Part shown: positions 46,251 to 56,905 of the stretch, in pieces
Position numbering within the stretch: position 1 is the stretch's first letter
Layout: the number at the start of each line of letters is the position of its first letter
NCBI RefSeq assembly: GCF_031755915.1
Contig: NC_083389.1
Span: 24,551,001-24,615,000 of the forward strand
From: Ziziphus jujuba
Taxonomy: Eukaryota; Streptophyta; Magnoliopsida; Rosales; Rhamnaceae
Direction of reading: 5' to 3'
DNA length: 64,000 nt
Notes under the pieces: model-generated
Databases searched by the model: none
What the model was told of the DNA's origin: nothing
The model's input: only the letters and a program-made list of their open reading frames with translations
Made by a program: the position numbers and the translations under genes

Positions 46251-47155
46251 ACCACAATCAAACTTTATCCAAAACAGAGTGAGAGTGAAAAAAAGAAAAA
46301 GAGTGGAAAGAAAAAAGAGAGTTTTTATGCAAAACAGAGTGAGATGAAGAAGCTTTTTTGTTGTAGAAAGCCTATGATTGTAATGATGTACAAAGAAGCA
46401 TATATGAATCATTTAACTAACCATGATGAATTTGTTTTGCCTAGTTCTATTTTTTCTCTTTTGCAGCAGTTCGATGATGTCTTTCCTGAGGAGATTCCAA
46501 GTGAGTTACCACCGATTAGAGGGATCACAGATCAAATTGATTTTGTTCCAGGATCAACAATTCCAAACCGGCTGGCTTATAGGAGTAATCCAGAGGAGAC
46601 AAAGGAACTTCAAAGGCAGGTAAGTGAATTACTTGAAAAAGCATGAGTCCATGTGCTGTACCTATGTTATTAGTCCCTAAGAAAGATGGAACATGGAGAA
46701 TGTGTGTAGATTGTAAGGCTATTAACAATATAACTGTCAAATATCATCATCCTAATCCTAGGTTAGATGATATGCTTGATGAATTGTATGGTGCATGCAT
46801 GTTTTCATAAATTGATCTTAAAAGTGGTTATCATCAAATTCGCATAAAGGAAGGTGATAAATGGAAAACAACATTTAAAACAAAGCATGGTTTGTATGAG
46901 TGGTTGGTTATGCCATTTGGGCTACCTAATGCCCCTAGTACTTTTATGGGACTTATGAATCATGTTTTACATGCCTACATTGGAAAGTTTGTGGTTGTGT
47001 ACTTTGATGATATCCTTATATATAGTAGTAGTTTAGAAGAGTATGTAGGGCATCTTAAATTAGTTTTAGATGTGCTTAGGAAAGAAAGATTATTCGTAAA
47101 TATTAAAAAGTATGATTTTTGTCGAAATGAGCTTGTATGTCTAGGACTTGTTGTG
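46251..47155 (+). pseudogene. C1 spacer and reverse transcriptase
   Basis: A Lys-rich spacer (KKKSGKKKESFYAKQSEMKK) leads into 46344-46646 ([34 protein letters not shown]). A small loss follows, then VLLVPKK-type text with [20 protein letters not shown], a stop near 46808, [13 protein letters not shown], and 46892-47155 with [20 protein letters not shown] and the intact catalytic YFDDILIYS. At about 47155 the text jumps to the integrase C-terminus. Confidence 0.78.
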
Positions 47156-47565
47156 ATAGTGTTTGACCTAGGAGATTGGGTTTGGTTGCACTTAAAAAAG
47201 GAAAGGTTTCCGGAGTTACAAAATTCGAAGTTTATGTCATGTGGGGATGGGCTTTTTCAAGTTCTAGCGCAGATAATGACAACACTTACAAATCAGATCT
47301 CCCAGGTGAGTATAATGTAAGTGCTACCTTTAATGTCACTGATTTATCTCCTTTCTGTGCAGGTGATGATTTGAGGACAAATCCTTTTCAAGAGGTGGGG
47401 AATGATGAGGACATGACCAGGAGCACCCGAAAATGGAGTCTAGAGCCACTTCAAATCTTTATGAGATCAATAACCAGGGCAAGAGCAAAGAGGTTTAAAG
47501 AAGCACTAAGGGCCTGTTTGTTTCACCGGATTGGACAGGATTGTGTCCCAATCCGGTGTTTGTAA
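47156..47565 (+). pseudogene. C1 integrase C-terminus running into the 3' LTR
   Basis: After the deletion junction the frames give [18 protein letters not shown] and, one frame over, [20 protein letters not shown]. The second frame stays open through the polypurine tract (FQEVGNDEDMTRST) and into the LTR as SITRARAKRFKEAL. There the PIF/Harbinger insertion at 47510 cuts it; the last residues to 47565 are transposon sequence. Confidence 0.78.
47391..47402 (+). other. Polypurine tract of C1
   Basis: AGAGGTGGGGAA, with one T interruption, directly before the 3' LTR start TGATGAGGACATG at 47403. Confidence 0.75.
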
Positions 47566-47825
47566 GGAACAAATGAAGAAGCGAATAAGTTAGCCGCTAC
47601 AGTAAAATAATCCCCCGAGAGGAGGATTAAGCTGACCCGTCCTTCCCCCTGGGTCAAATTTCTGTCCGGAGCTCATCGAAGGCGTTGCTGGTGTCTCTCG
47701 CGTGCCTCTGCCCAGATCAAGCGTGCCTTTGCCCAGATCAAGCTCTAGTGTTTTTCTTCTTGAATATGTGAGTTTGCCTTCTTCTTTCTCTTCTCATTGT
47801 TTGTCTGCTTCTTCTTCTTCATCTT
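47510..47825 (+). promoter_or_regulatory. Left end of the Harbinger element, probable 5' control region
   Basis: It contains the left inverted repeat, an internal CACCGGATTGG/CCAATCCGGTG palindrome, and a GC-richer tract with a tandem duplication (GTGCCTCTGCCCAGATCAAGC twice, about 47701-47742). T/C-rich sequence like a 5' untranslated exon follows. The promoter role is inferred from position. Confidence 0.4.
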
Positions 47826-49567
47826 TGTTAGGTCTAAAATATTGATGATTTTATGCCATATTTATAGCTTAATATTTGTTAGTTTGTGTTAATTTGTTAT
47901 GGAAAGATACTTAATTATGTATTTTTCTTAATCTAGGTGAAAGAGGAAGAATTTTAAGAAAACAACCATAAAGATGGATTCCTTGGGTCGAATTATGGTG
48001 GGAAGCAAGATTTGAGCTCGAACAGACTAAGCATTAAAAAGATTCCAAAAAGATACCTTGAAGATTCCATAAAGATTCTATCGGGAATTTCATGATGGAA
48101 GTGGATGTCATATGAATCATCACAATCTGAGGATTTCAAATGTCTCGTTATTTTTGGATTTCGAGGTGCGAGCAAAGAGTTATCATCATTTAAAGTTTGA
48201 AATTTATAAAAAGGAATATTCTAGTTAAATCTCCACCATTGATCAAAAGAGAGAATTAAGGCAATTTGAGGGCAAGATAAAAACAAGTGGCAATAATTGG
48301 TTAATTTATCATTAATGAGGCACATGTCATGTCACATGCTTCATTAAGGGTAAATTAGACTAATTAACTATTTTTTTTAGGAGGAATTAGATAAAAGGAA
48401 AGTAGTAGAGAGCAAGTAATATACAGTTTCCTTTTTACACATGAAATTCGTCCAACCCTTTTCATGGCCTAAAAAAGGTATCTTCCAAGACTCCCACATT
48501 GAAAATAAAGAGAGAAAAAGATTCCCAAGGCCCTATATATATAGCCCCCACCACATTGAAGGAAGATATACAAGTTTAGAGAGTTATTTAAGAGCTTTTA
48601 GGAGGCTTAAATAGAAACAAACCAAATTTTGGGAGTTTCTAATATTCTCTTAAAGGTTCTAGGGTTTGAAAGTTTTAGAGTTTTAAAAGATCAATTGGAG
48701 AGCTTGGAGGAGGCAGAGAGACGTGGGCTTGCTTGGAGAAGAAGGCTACGACTTTGAGAGCTCTTGGAGGAGAATTTCTTCAATAGTTTTTATTCTCTTT
48801 TTCTTTCTCTTTAATTGTGAATCTTATTATTTTTAATAATTATGGATGTTGAAATTATTTTTACCATGAACTAATTTTCATAGCTAGGGCTATGATGTAG
48901 CCCTAACTATGAAGGTTTAATTATTTTAATATATGTTGAGTTTTATTTAATTAGTAATATGTTTTGTTAATAAATCATTGGTATACTTAATGCTTTCATA
49001 GGCCGGAAGGAATGAATGTTTTTAATAATATTTGAGCTTGGAAAAGGATAATATTATGGATCTCCAATGATTTACATGAATGCATAATTGATTGGAAAAT
49101 AGTTATGTCTCATGCCATATTATTTGCTTAATCTATGCTTGATGAAATTGCATGATTTAATTTATAGGCCGGAATGAATAAATTAGGTTATGTGAATATT
49201 ATCAATTGTGAGTGGAAACTACTTTTGATTAATTTTGTGATTAAGTATGGTTAACAAAATTACTAGTTAATTAAATTGACATATTTAAGTAATTAAATTG
49301 GAATAGTTAGTGGTGAAATCAAATGCCCTAGTATTCATAATTATTCAATTCTCTCTCTTACTTGAAATTGATCTAATTTTAATTGATTGCTTTTGTTTAA
49401 TTTAGTTTATTTAGTTTTCAATTGCCATCTTAAATTTTAGTTCAAATATTATCAAAACCTAATTATCTTTGGTACTTAATACTTAATCCCTTGGGTACGA
49501 CAACCCTATTTTTCCACTTTATTACTTGAAAACGATTCGTGCACTTGCGAGTTTATTTTACACTTCA
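47826..49567 (-). mobile_element. Solo LTR D2 (family D), reverse
   Basis: It starts TGTTAGGTCTAAAA and ends TTTTACACTTCA, the reverse of D1 and D3. Flanks ATCTT and ATGTT fit a duplication with one mismatch. It lies in the 5' part of the PIF/Harbinger element and is the youngest insertion in this stack. Confidence 0.85.
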
Positions 49568-49779
49568 ATGTTTCAGTTTATTTCTTTTTTATTAGATCTG
49601 CCCATATTCCTCTTTTTTGATCTGCCAGAAAAGACTTTTTCATTTTCTTCTTCTCTGTTCTCGTTCTTCTTCTTCTTGGTTTTTCATCAACACACATTCG
49701 GGCCATATTTTTCTTCTTCGTTTGTCTTGTTCTTCGATCTGGCAATTTGTTTTTTTCTGCAATTTTATTTTCGATCTGG

Positions 49780-50160
49780 TAGTACAAATCTGGAGGAAAA
49801 AATGTCTTCTTCTTCGTTCTTCTCTTCTTCTCTTCGATCTGGCATTGTTTTTTTTTTTTTTTTGCCATTTTTTTTCTTCTTCTTCTTCAACCTGGGAGTA
49901 CAAATGTGTAGAAAAAATTTCTTATTCTTCTTCTTCTTCTTCTTCGTTCTCTGTTCTCCTTCGATCTAGCATTGTTTTTTTTTTTTTTTTTTTTGCCATT
50001 TTATTTCTTCTTCTTCTTCAATCTGGGAGTACAAATGTTTAGAAAAAATTTCTTATTCTTCTTCTTCTTCGTTCTCTGTTCTCCTTCGATCTGGCATTGT
50101 GTTTTTTTTTTTTTTTTGCCATTTTATTTCTTCTTCTTCTTCAATCTGGTAGGACAATTT
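49780..50160 (+). repeat. Tandem repeats rich in CTT and T tracts
   Basis: About three to four units of roughly 110-125 bp, each with GATCTGGCATTG, a T tract, GCCATTTT, CTT runs, a CTGGGAGTACAAATG-like segment and AGAAAAAATTTCTTATTC. A diverged extra unit is at 51345-51490. Open frames on both strands here are by-products of the low-complexity sequence. Confidence 0.8.
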
Positions 50161-51567
50161 TTGTCTTATGGCTGCGTTGGCAATGGCAATGGCTGTTATT
50201 GTTGGAATTTAGAGTTGATGTCGTGTTAAATGTATGGTTTCTGATTCTGGGTGCTGGTTCTTTCAATCTTTATCTTTTCATCAACCACGTATGAAATTTT
50301 TTACTTTTGCAAGATTGTGATGCCAAATAACATATTATCCATCCTCTAATTACTAAAATTTTATCTAATTTATCTAAAATTTCAAATTGCTATCCTATAA
50401 TTGTTCTACATATTCTGTATGTTGTATTGAACTTGTGGATGCACAAATTCTGCCGTTCGGCTAGTGTACAGTCCTTGCTTCCAAGGTTATGTGTTAGTGC
50501 CACATTTAGGGAATTAGTAGCTTTGGTCATCTTGATAACATCTTTAGAAAATTTAATCTGGTGGTTTCTGAGCTTTCAATATGTCTTAATGAAATGCCAA
50601 CCAGAGAAGCATAGTTTTGACCAGAGAAACATAATTTTGATGGCTTTTTTTAATTTTATTTTTTTATTACTTTTTTTGCACCCGATGTCTCAATTTGTGG
50701 CTGCTAACTAATATCACAAAAATATGTACTTGTAAAAGGTATAGTTTTATGGTCTGGGCAATGACGGAGTACTATACAGGTGGTCTAGCACAATTGCAAA
50801 GATTTTAACATCTAGACCATCAGTAAGAAAGGGTTGATAAATCTTGAAACCTGAATTAAGTGCATGAAACTTATTTTAATCGCCCAATCACATGGGACTA
50901 GATTGGATCAGACTTTAGTGTGAAATTTGGAACTTTGTTTCATCTTGTTGGATGAAAGTTAGCAGTTATACTATCTTAATTTAAGTATGGCGGTCTATAA
51001 AGTGGTAAGGGCCTTATTTAAGATTTTCAAGTAGTTGGTGGGATCCAGCTGCAATGAAATTGTGGTATTTTCCTTGCCATGGACCTTTACCCCAATCTCT
51101 CCCTCTCCTCAGAATCGGTCCTACATGTAATCTTATTTTGTTTTTATCATTACACTTGATGGAACTTGTCAAAAGAATCTATACTCATCAGGGAACTTTT
51201 CTAATAAAATCTCTACTCTTGAAAGGGGTTGCTTTTACTTGAAGTATAAGAGCAGATTACCCATACATATGAATATTCTAGTGTTTATACAGGGATTTTG
51301 TCTTATCAAATGTCTTAACTTGTTGAAGAAGGCCTCCATTTTTTTTTTTTTGCCATTTTATTCTTCTTCTTCTTCAATCTGCTAATACATATTTGTAGAA
51401 AAAATTTCTCCTTCTTCATTCTTCATCTTCGTCCTTCTTCTTCTCCTTCCATCTGCCATTGTTTTTTTTCTGCAATTTTATTTCTTCTTCCATATGTACA
51501 ATGCTTAGTGTACAGTCATGTCAAGTTTATACATTTGTTAATGTTGGACTTGTCCTTCTATGCGTAG

Positions 51568-51647
51568 GCTGTGAATGCTGATTCTGTATCGGAGTTGAGT
51601 GAACTTGGAAATCAATTAGCCAACAAAAGCCGTTATCTAAAGTTGAG
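51568..51647 (+). pseudogene. Exon-like fragment, possibly captured from a host gene
   Basis: An 80-bp segment is flanked by TGCGTAG before and GTATGC after, which fit splice acceptor and donor. It encodes AVNADSVSELSELGNQLANK followed by SRYLKLR without stops. The translation looks like a helical protein segment. I do not recognise the parent gene. No other exon is certain, so it would be a stray captured exon. Confidence 0.4.
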
Positions 51648-52149
51648 GTATGCAGCTATCTACCTACAAATATGATTGTCAATGTATTTCTAACATATTT
51701 TTCTTTCTCTTTTTAACATTCATTGATTAGACTGTTCTGTTTTTTTTTTTTTTTTTTTTTATGTTATTAGTTGACTGCAGTTTATCCTTTGAATGCATTG
51801 CTTTTAAATTTAATATGGAAAATAAAAATAAGTGTAGCCACATCATGCTAGAGAAACAGAGAAAGATAAAATTAGATCTAGAAATCTTTCGTTTATCTAA
51901 GATAAATATATATTATACAACATATTGCTCCTACGATCACTTCTTTCCTTAATGTGCTCCATTAATAAGTACCTCAAAAGGTACCTACCATTAATCAATT
52001 TGATGTCAATATATAATAAAAACTAAAATATATATATATATATATATGTATTTTCTTTGTGAGTGCTTACTTTGAATATTGACATGAAAAAGTATTTGGA
52101 AATTAAATAGAAAGAAATCATCATCTATTCTAAAAACTACAGTTGATAA

Positions 52150-52335
52150 AAAATAAATCCAAGAATGTATATCAAATTCATTTTTCAATATAAGCCTCAA
52201 AGCTTGAGAATATTTTTACTGGTCTCAACTTGAACCAGGGACCCTCAAGAGAATACTTGTAATGTAAGTCCACTATAAACAAGGATGTGTGCTAAGAATG
52301 GGAAGAGATTAACTTAGTCGTTGCGCCTAATTATT
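52150..52335 (-). repeat. Possible tRNA-derived SINE
   Basis: On the minus strand, AGGCGCAACGACTAAGTTAA resembles a polymerase III A box. About 80 bases downstream, GGGTCCCTGGTTCAAGTTG resembles a B box. The spacing fits a tRNA-derived SINE head. I cannot define the ends or target duplications, and the B box departs from GGTTCGANTCC. Confidence 0.3.
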
Positions 52336-52881
52336 GAATAAGCAATGGGAAATTAAACTATACATGATGTGGTTGGTGTTGAAGGTAGATGGATGAGGGC
52401 CCCAAAGCATGAAATTGTATTGAAGTTTCATTCTCATTGAACTTTGGTTTACTTTTTTCCTGAGTGGGGTTAGTTCTATGCACAATGCACTTCTTTGATA
52501 AGAAAATAAAGAAAAGGAAAGCAGAAAAAAACAAATTAACGTTTCTTTCCTCCTTCCATGAGTATTTCTTAATTGGATTCAAAAATTGGACTGGAGCTAA
52601 CCATATATATAGTACATATGTACCATGTATAGTTCTTCTAACGCTTTGCGGTTTAAATGAAAAAAATAAAAATAAAAATAAAATACAAAGATTATGCTTG
52701 AATAATGATTAGACCAGTCCTTTACCAAAATTTAAAAATGAAAGTATGATTAGATTGGTCGAAGATGATTTGCAAGCTGAAAGCTAGAGAACGGAACCGA
52801 CACCAAACTATAATAAGTTGGGCCTTAAACATTGTTATTTAGTTTACTAGAAGCCCAATTTTCAATGCAAATGATAAACTC

Positions 52882-53075
52882 ATGTATACTTGTATCCAAT
52901 TGGTGGATGGGCTTGTGGTCCGAAATCTTTTTTTCTTAAAATTTTTTTAAGAGATAGCCCAGTTATTTGTTTCTAGTAATCTTTTCAAGTATACTTGTAT
53001 CCAACTGGTGGATGGGCTTGTGGACAAAAATCTTTGTTTTCTCAAAATTGTTTTCAAGTATACTTGTATCCAAGA
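52882..53075 (+). repeat. Direct repeats upstream of the transposase
   Basis: A unit containing GTATACTTGTATCCAA, TGGTGGATGGGCTTGTGG and ATCTTTTTTTCTT-like text occurs at 52882-52950 and 52987-53052. A partial third copy starts at 53056. This is local tandem duplication. Confidence 0.7.
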
Positions 53076-53168
53076 TATATTTTTGTAAATTATAATTTTT
53101 TTGTACATTAAAATGTTATGTTTGTTTTTTTTTTTTTTTTTTTTTATTTTTTCTTTTTTGTAGTGAAT

Positions 53169-54525
53169 ATGGATCGAAGAAGATTAGCTGCATTATTGAT
53201 GCTTCCAAATGATTAGGCATTAGAATATTTTTGTACATGCTTTATAGTTGTCGGGTTTATGTACATGTATGTAGCAATGCGATTGAGAAATGATAGAGGT
53301 GTTAGGAATCGAATAAATAGGACTGTAGAGTTGCGTTCGTCTTTTGTAACTAGTTTGTTGGACAATGATGTTAACTGTATTAGTCAACTTAGGATGGATA
53401 GGAGAACATTTGGTATTTTATGTCAGTTATTACGCCATGATGGATATGTTAAAAGAGATGGTACTGTTTACATTGGAAGAGAAAGTGTGTATATTTTTGC
53501 ATATAATTGCTCATCATACAAAGAACCGTACAATTATCATTAGATTCAATAGATCGGGGGAAACAGTTAGTAGATATTTCAATTCAGTGTTGAATGGAGT
53601 GTTACGTTTACATGGGACATTGTTAAGGCATCCTGAACCTGTGTCAGATAATTGTTCGGATGATAGATGGAAAATATTTAAGGTATGTTAATCAATTAGT
53701 TTGGTTACTTTATTTAATTCGTAGATATATGTGGCAATATCTTATGTAACTAATTTTGTTTGTGACCTAGAATTGTTTGGGAGCATTAGATGGAACTTAT
53801 ATTAAGGTTAATGTACCCGAAATCGATAAGCTGAGATATCGAACCAGGAAGGGTGAGATAGCCACAAATGTCTTAGGTGTATGTAACCCAAATATGGAAT
53901 TTATATTTGTATTACCTGGTTGGGAAGGTTCCGCTTCAGATTCAAGAGTACTTCAAGATGCATTAAGTTGGCCAAATGGATTAAAAGTACCCACCGGTAA
54001 GAGCAATCCTTAAAGTTCATATTGTAGTGGACTAACATTACGTTATCTAATAGGAGCCATTTTTCTGTGTTAGGTTATTATTATTTAGTGGATGCTGGTT
54101 ACACTAATGGTGAAGGATTTCTTGCACCATATCGGGGAACAAGATATCACCTTTCCGAATGGAGAGATGGTTGTGCACCTGCAAATCATGAAGAGTATTT
54201 CAATATGAAGCATGCATCTGCTAGAAATATAATAGAAAGATGTTTTGGGGTTCTAAAAATGTGATGGGCAATTTTAAGAAGTCCATCGTTCTATCCAATT
54301 TCAACCCAAATTAAGATAATTACTGCATGTTGTTTGATACATAATCTTATTAGGAGAGAAATGGCACTTGATCCTGGAGAAGCTGAGTTTGATATGAGTA
54401 ACAATGCTGACATAAGTGGGGATGAAGATATTATAGGATCAATTGGTTCTTCGGATCAATGGACTAATTGGAGAAATGAGTTAGCTAGGCATATGTTTGA
54501 TGAGTGGAGAAGTCGTCGTGGTTAA
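53169..54525 (+). pseudogene. PIF/Harbinger DDE transposase, decayed
   Basis: This nuclease (HARBI1/ALP1-like) cuts and joins transposon ends. Exons by splice sites: 53169-53682, 53771-53996 and 54074-54525. It starts MDRRRLAALLMLP. It includes the helical region [20 protein letters not shown], then [20 protein letters not shown]. The DDE domain has the first Asp in [14 protein letters not shown], the second in LVDAGYTNGEGF, and the Glu in NIIERCFGVLK. Damage: TAG at 53214-53216, a one-base shift near 53470, and TGA at 54262-54264 where Arg is usual (a CpG-type change). All three catalytic residues survive, but the gene cannot give full-length protein. Confidence 0.9.
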
Positions 54526-54702
54526 TAGTTGATTGTTATGATTTATATAATTTTGTAACTGTTTAATTTTATGGTGTTTGTTACGTCTTTTTTATGAAGA
54601 CTAAATTATATTAAATATAACATATGAGAATTTTATTATTTGTTATTAAATTCATATTTTTTATGGTATTTTTGGAATCATGGAATTTTTACATAAATAG
54701 CA

Positions 54703-55658
54703 ATGGAAGCTGGAGGTAGCAGTAACGATAATAGGGGTGGTGACTCTAGGCGTACATGGACTCAACGAGAGGAAGAAGCTTTACTGATTATCTTAGATGA
54801 AGCTGTAGCTAGTGGGCAACGTTGTGATACAGGGTCATTTAAGCCTGGCACACTTACTATGATTGAGAGGCGATTATCTGAGCTGTGTCCTAATTCGAGA
54901 CTGCGAGCGAATCCACATATTGAGTCGAAGATGAGAAAGTGGAAGAAGCAATATGGTATAATATATGACATGCTGAACAAAAGTGGATTTGGATGGAATG
55001 ACTCTCTTAAATGTGTGGAGGTTGACAGTGAAGAAGTTTGGCAAGCATATGTGCAAGTTTTGAATATTATTTGAAAATATATGTTAATTTTAATTTTAGT
55101 TTGTTATCTTGCATTTATTTTTTCTTAGCTAAACGTTGGCTTTTTGTATTTTAGAGTGCCCCAAGTGCAAAAGGTTGGAGAGGAAAATCTTTTCCTATTT
55201 ATGAGAAGCTTGCTAATATTTTTGGGAAGGATCGGGCAACCGGACGTGGAGCACAAACTCCAATTGATATGATAAATGAAATAAATCTGGACACTGCAAA
55301 TGAACTAATTGATAATGTCGATTCTCCAATGTCTGTGAATCGAGGAGGTAGTGAGCCATCTACACAAGTCCAAGCAAGAGGTAAACGAAAATCTAGATCG
55401 AAGGACGATGACATTGTAGCCGGGTTAGGCAATGCAGCAGAGAAATTATTTGATAAATTGGCTGCAAAGTTGGAAAAATCCGAGGCTTATTATCCACAAT
55501 ATTTAGCTATGGAGCTTGACAGGTTAGGATTTGAGGCCAGTGATAACCTCAAAATCTCTAAGGCAATGAGATCGGATCCATCGAATATAGAGGTTTTTAA
55601 GGTTATTAAAACGGATGCAAGGAAGATTGCATTTGCTCGTGACTTTTTGGATAACTAA
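54703..55658 (+). CDS. Myb/SANT-like partner protein of the Harbinger element
   Basis: Two exons, 54703-55056 and 55155-55658, joined in frame across a GT-AG intron (GTTTTG...TTTTAG), give 285 residues without stops. The Myb/SANT-like domain covers about residues 15-110 (RRTWTQREEEALLIILDEAV through MRKWKKQYGIIYDML and GWNDSLKCVEV). The FPIYEKLANIFGKDRATGRG segment (about 130-150) is typical of these proteins. A basic KRKSRSKDDD stretch and a helical C-terminus (AAEKLFDKLAAKLEKSEAYY) follow. In this superfamily the partner binds transposon ends and helps bring the transposase to the nucleus. It is intact, unlike the neighbouring transposase. Confidence 0.88.
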
Positions 55659-55906
55659 TTTAGTAAAGTAGTGGACTACATATTTCTGTTTATGTATGGG
55701 AGGATGATAATTATGAACAATTAGGTTTGAAACTTATGAACTTGTTGTATGGTGGTGGATGTTTGTTTCTAAATTTGCATGTAAGGATAATTTTATGATT
55801 ATTATGTTTTAGAATATTCATATACGCGTGATTGAGTTGATTTATTGATTTTTTAATTGTATTACTATATTATATTATAATCTATTCTTATATGCAGGAA
55901 TATTAA

Positions 55907-56224
55907 ATGGCAAAGAGAAGAGTTTATGTTGTATTTAAAGGTAGAGAACCAAGGATATATAATTCTTGGCCTAAATGTCATCAACAAGTGCAAGGATTTA
56001 GAGATAATTTATATCAAGCATATAATACAACCCAAGAAGCTGAAATTGCATATGTTGAGTATGTAGAACAACGGATGCGGAATCGTAATGACGCAAATCT
56101 AATACGAAATACCAACGCACATACACATGCTCAATTGAACAATGAATGGCGTAATGGTTTTATAGTAGGTTTTTTATTTGGATTGCTATCAACAAGTGCA
56201 TTTACTTATTTGTTTTATAAGTAA
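55907..56224 (+). CDS. Small viroplasmin/RNase H1 N-domain protein with a C-terminal membrane segment
   Basis: 105 residues, intact. A stop codon lies immediately before the ATG, so the start is firm; a TATATGCAG acceptor 10 bases upstream suggests a 5' untranslated intron. Residues about 6-52 match the RNase H1 N-terminal (viroplasmin-type) fold: YVVFKGREPRIYNSWPKCHQ, then VQGFRDNLYQAYNTTQEAEI. In RNase H1 this domain binds RNA:DNA hybrid or double-stranded RNA. A polar, Asn-rich linker follows, then a hydrophobic segment FIVGFLFGLLSTSAFTYLFY ending in Lys (84-105), which looks like a tail anchor. No catalytic RNase H domain is present. It is the third gene of the transposon, 248 bp after the Myb-like gene. 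Function unknown. Confidence 0.8.
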   Translation: MAKRRVYVVFKGREPRIYNSWPKCHQQVQGFRDNLYQAYNTTQEAEIAYVEYVEQRMRNRNDANLIRNTNAHTHAQLNNEWRNGFIVGFLFGLLSTSAFTYLFYK

Positions 56225-56905
56225 ATTATCCTTGTAAAATCCAATATATTTATATTTATGTAGTACTTGTTATTTAAATTGCTACATGTGAAATCTATAT
56301 ACATATACGTATAATTTGGATATGGATATTCTTATATTATCAACAAGTTCTTAATTACATATACTGTTAATTATTTCTTTATTTGTGAATAATTGTTATT
56401 TATGATTTACCATACTAAAATTTTATTTTTATTGGTTTTGGAAACAATATATTTATGTAATTTATGGGTTGAAAAAATATTCAATTGTCTTATGCATACC
56501 ATTAAAATATATTTATTTTTAATTAATTGTTATTTATGGCATACTATGCTTTAAGTTAATTTTAAGCTATTTCTAAAGTTATGTATTAATATTATTTGTG
56601 GGTGTATACAACATATTTTGTATATTTTGCATGTATATATAAATATATAGATATATAAATGTACAACTTTAATTAGATGTAATAATTTTTTTTTCATATA
56701 AATTTAACTTTTAAAATTTTTATTTTTTTAAATTAAAAATATAATTACAAAATAGTCCTATCCAGTCTGATTCGGCACCAAACATGGTACAATTAGTCCA
56801 TCATTTAGTCTGGAACTATGCCAAACATAGTACTGTACTAATTATCCTGTCCGATCCTATCCGATCCTTTCCGATCCGGACCTATCCGGCGTACCAAATA
56901 CCCCC
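56225..56905 (+). other. Right end of the Harbinger element, no gene
   Basis: Very AT-rich 3' region, then sub-terminal repeats (CCGATCCTATCCGATCC, CCTATCC) at 56848-56890 and the terminal inverted repeat ending GTACCAAATACCCCC. The repeats are probable binding sites for the transposase or its Myb-like partner (inference). Confidence 0.65.

Larger units (their letters stand above)
50161..53168 (+). other. Long non-coding or captured region of the Harbinger element
   Basis: No transposase text is seen. It holds short ATG-led runs near 50170 (MAALAMAMAVIVG), an exon-like 80-bp segment at 51568-51647, T tracts, a TA microsatellite (52028-52046), a SINE-like segment (52150-52335) and direct repeats at 52882-53075. 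It ends in a poly-T/poly-pyrimidine tract and TAG (53161-53163), a good splice acceptor just before the transposase ATG. It therefore probably contains the 5' untranslated intron. Confidence 0.5.
47510..56905 (+). mobile_element. PIF/Harbinger DNA transposon with three genes
   Basis: It is bounded by TAA duplications (47507-47509 and 56906-56908) in LTR C. The ends are imperfect inverted repeats: GGGCCTGTTTGTTTCACCGG at the left, and GGGGGTATTTGGTACGCCGG at the right when reversed. Sub-terminal GGATCGGA-type repeats follow at the right end. Length is 9.4 kb, about 7.65 kb without solo LTR D2. All three genes are on the plus strand in the right third: transposase (53169-54525), Myb/SANT-like protein (54703-55658) and a small viroplasmin-domain membrane protein (55907-56224). 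The two-protein transposase plus Myb-like set is standard for this superfamily; the third gene is not. Confidence 0.93.

Noticed and set aside
47510..47825. A host gene promoter with a GC-rich 5' exon
   Set aside because: The region lies within the inverted repeats and TAA duplications of the Harbinger element, so it belongs to the transposon.
49578..49903. Lys/Glu/Arg-rich minus-strand frames of about 90 codons
   Set aside because: They come from CTT and T tracts read in reverse; low complexity, no start context, no conserved motif.
52206..52280. A tRNA gene
   Set aside because: The B-box-like text is present, but no cloverleaf with acceptor stem could be drawn; a SINE head is likelier.
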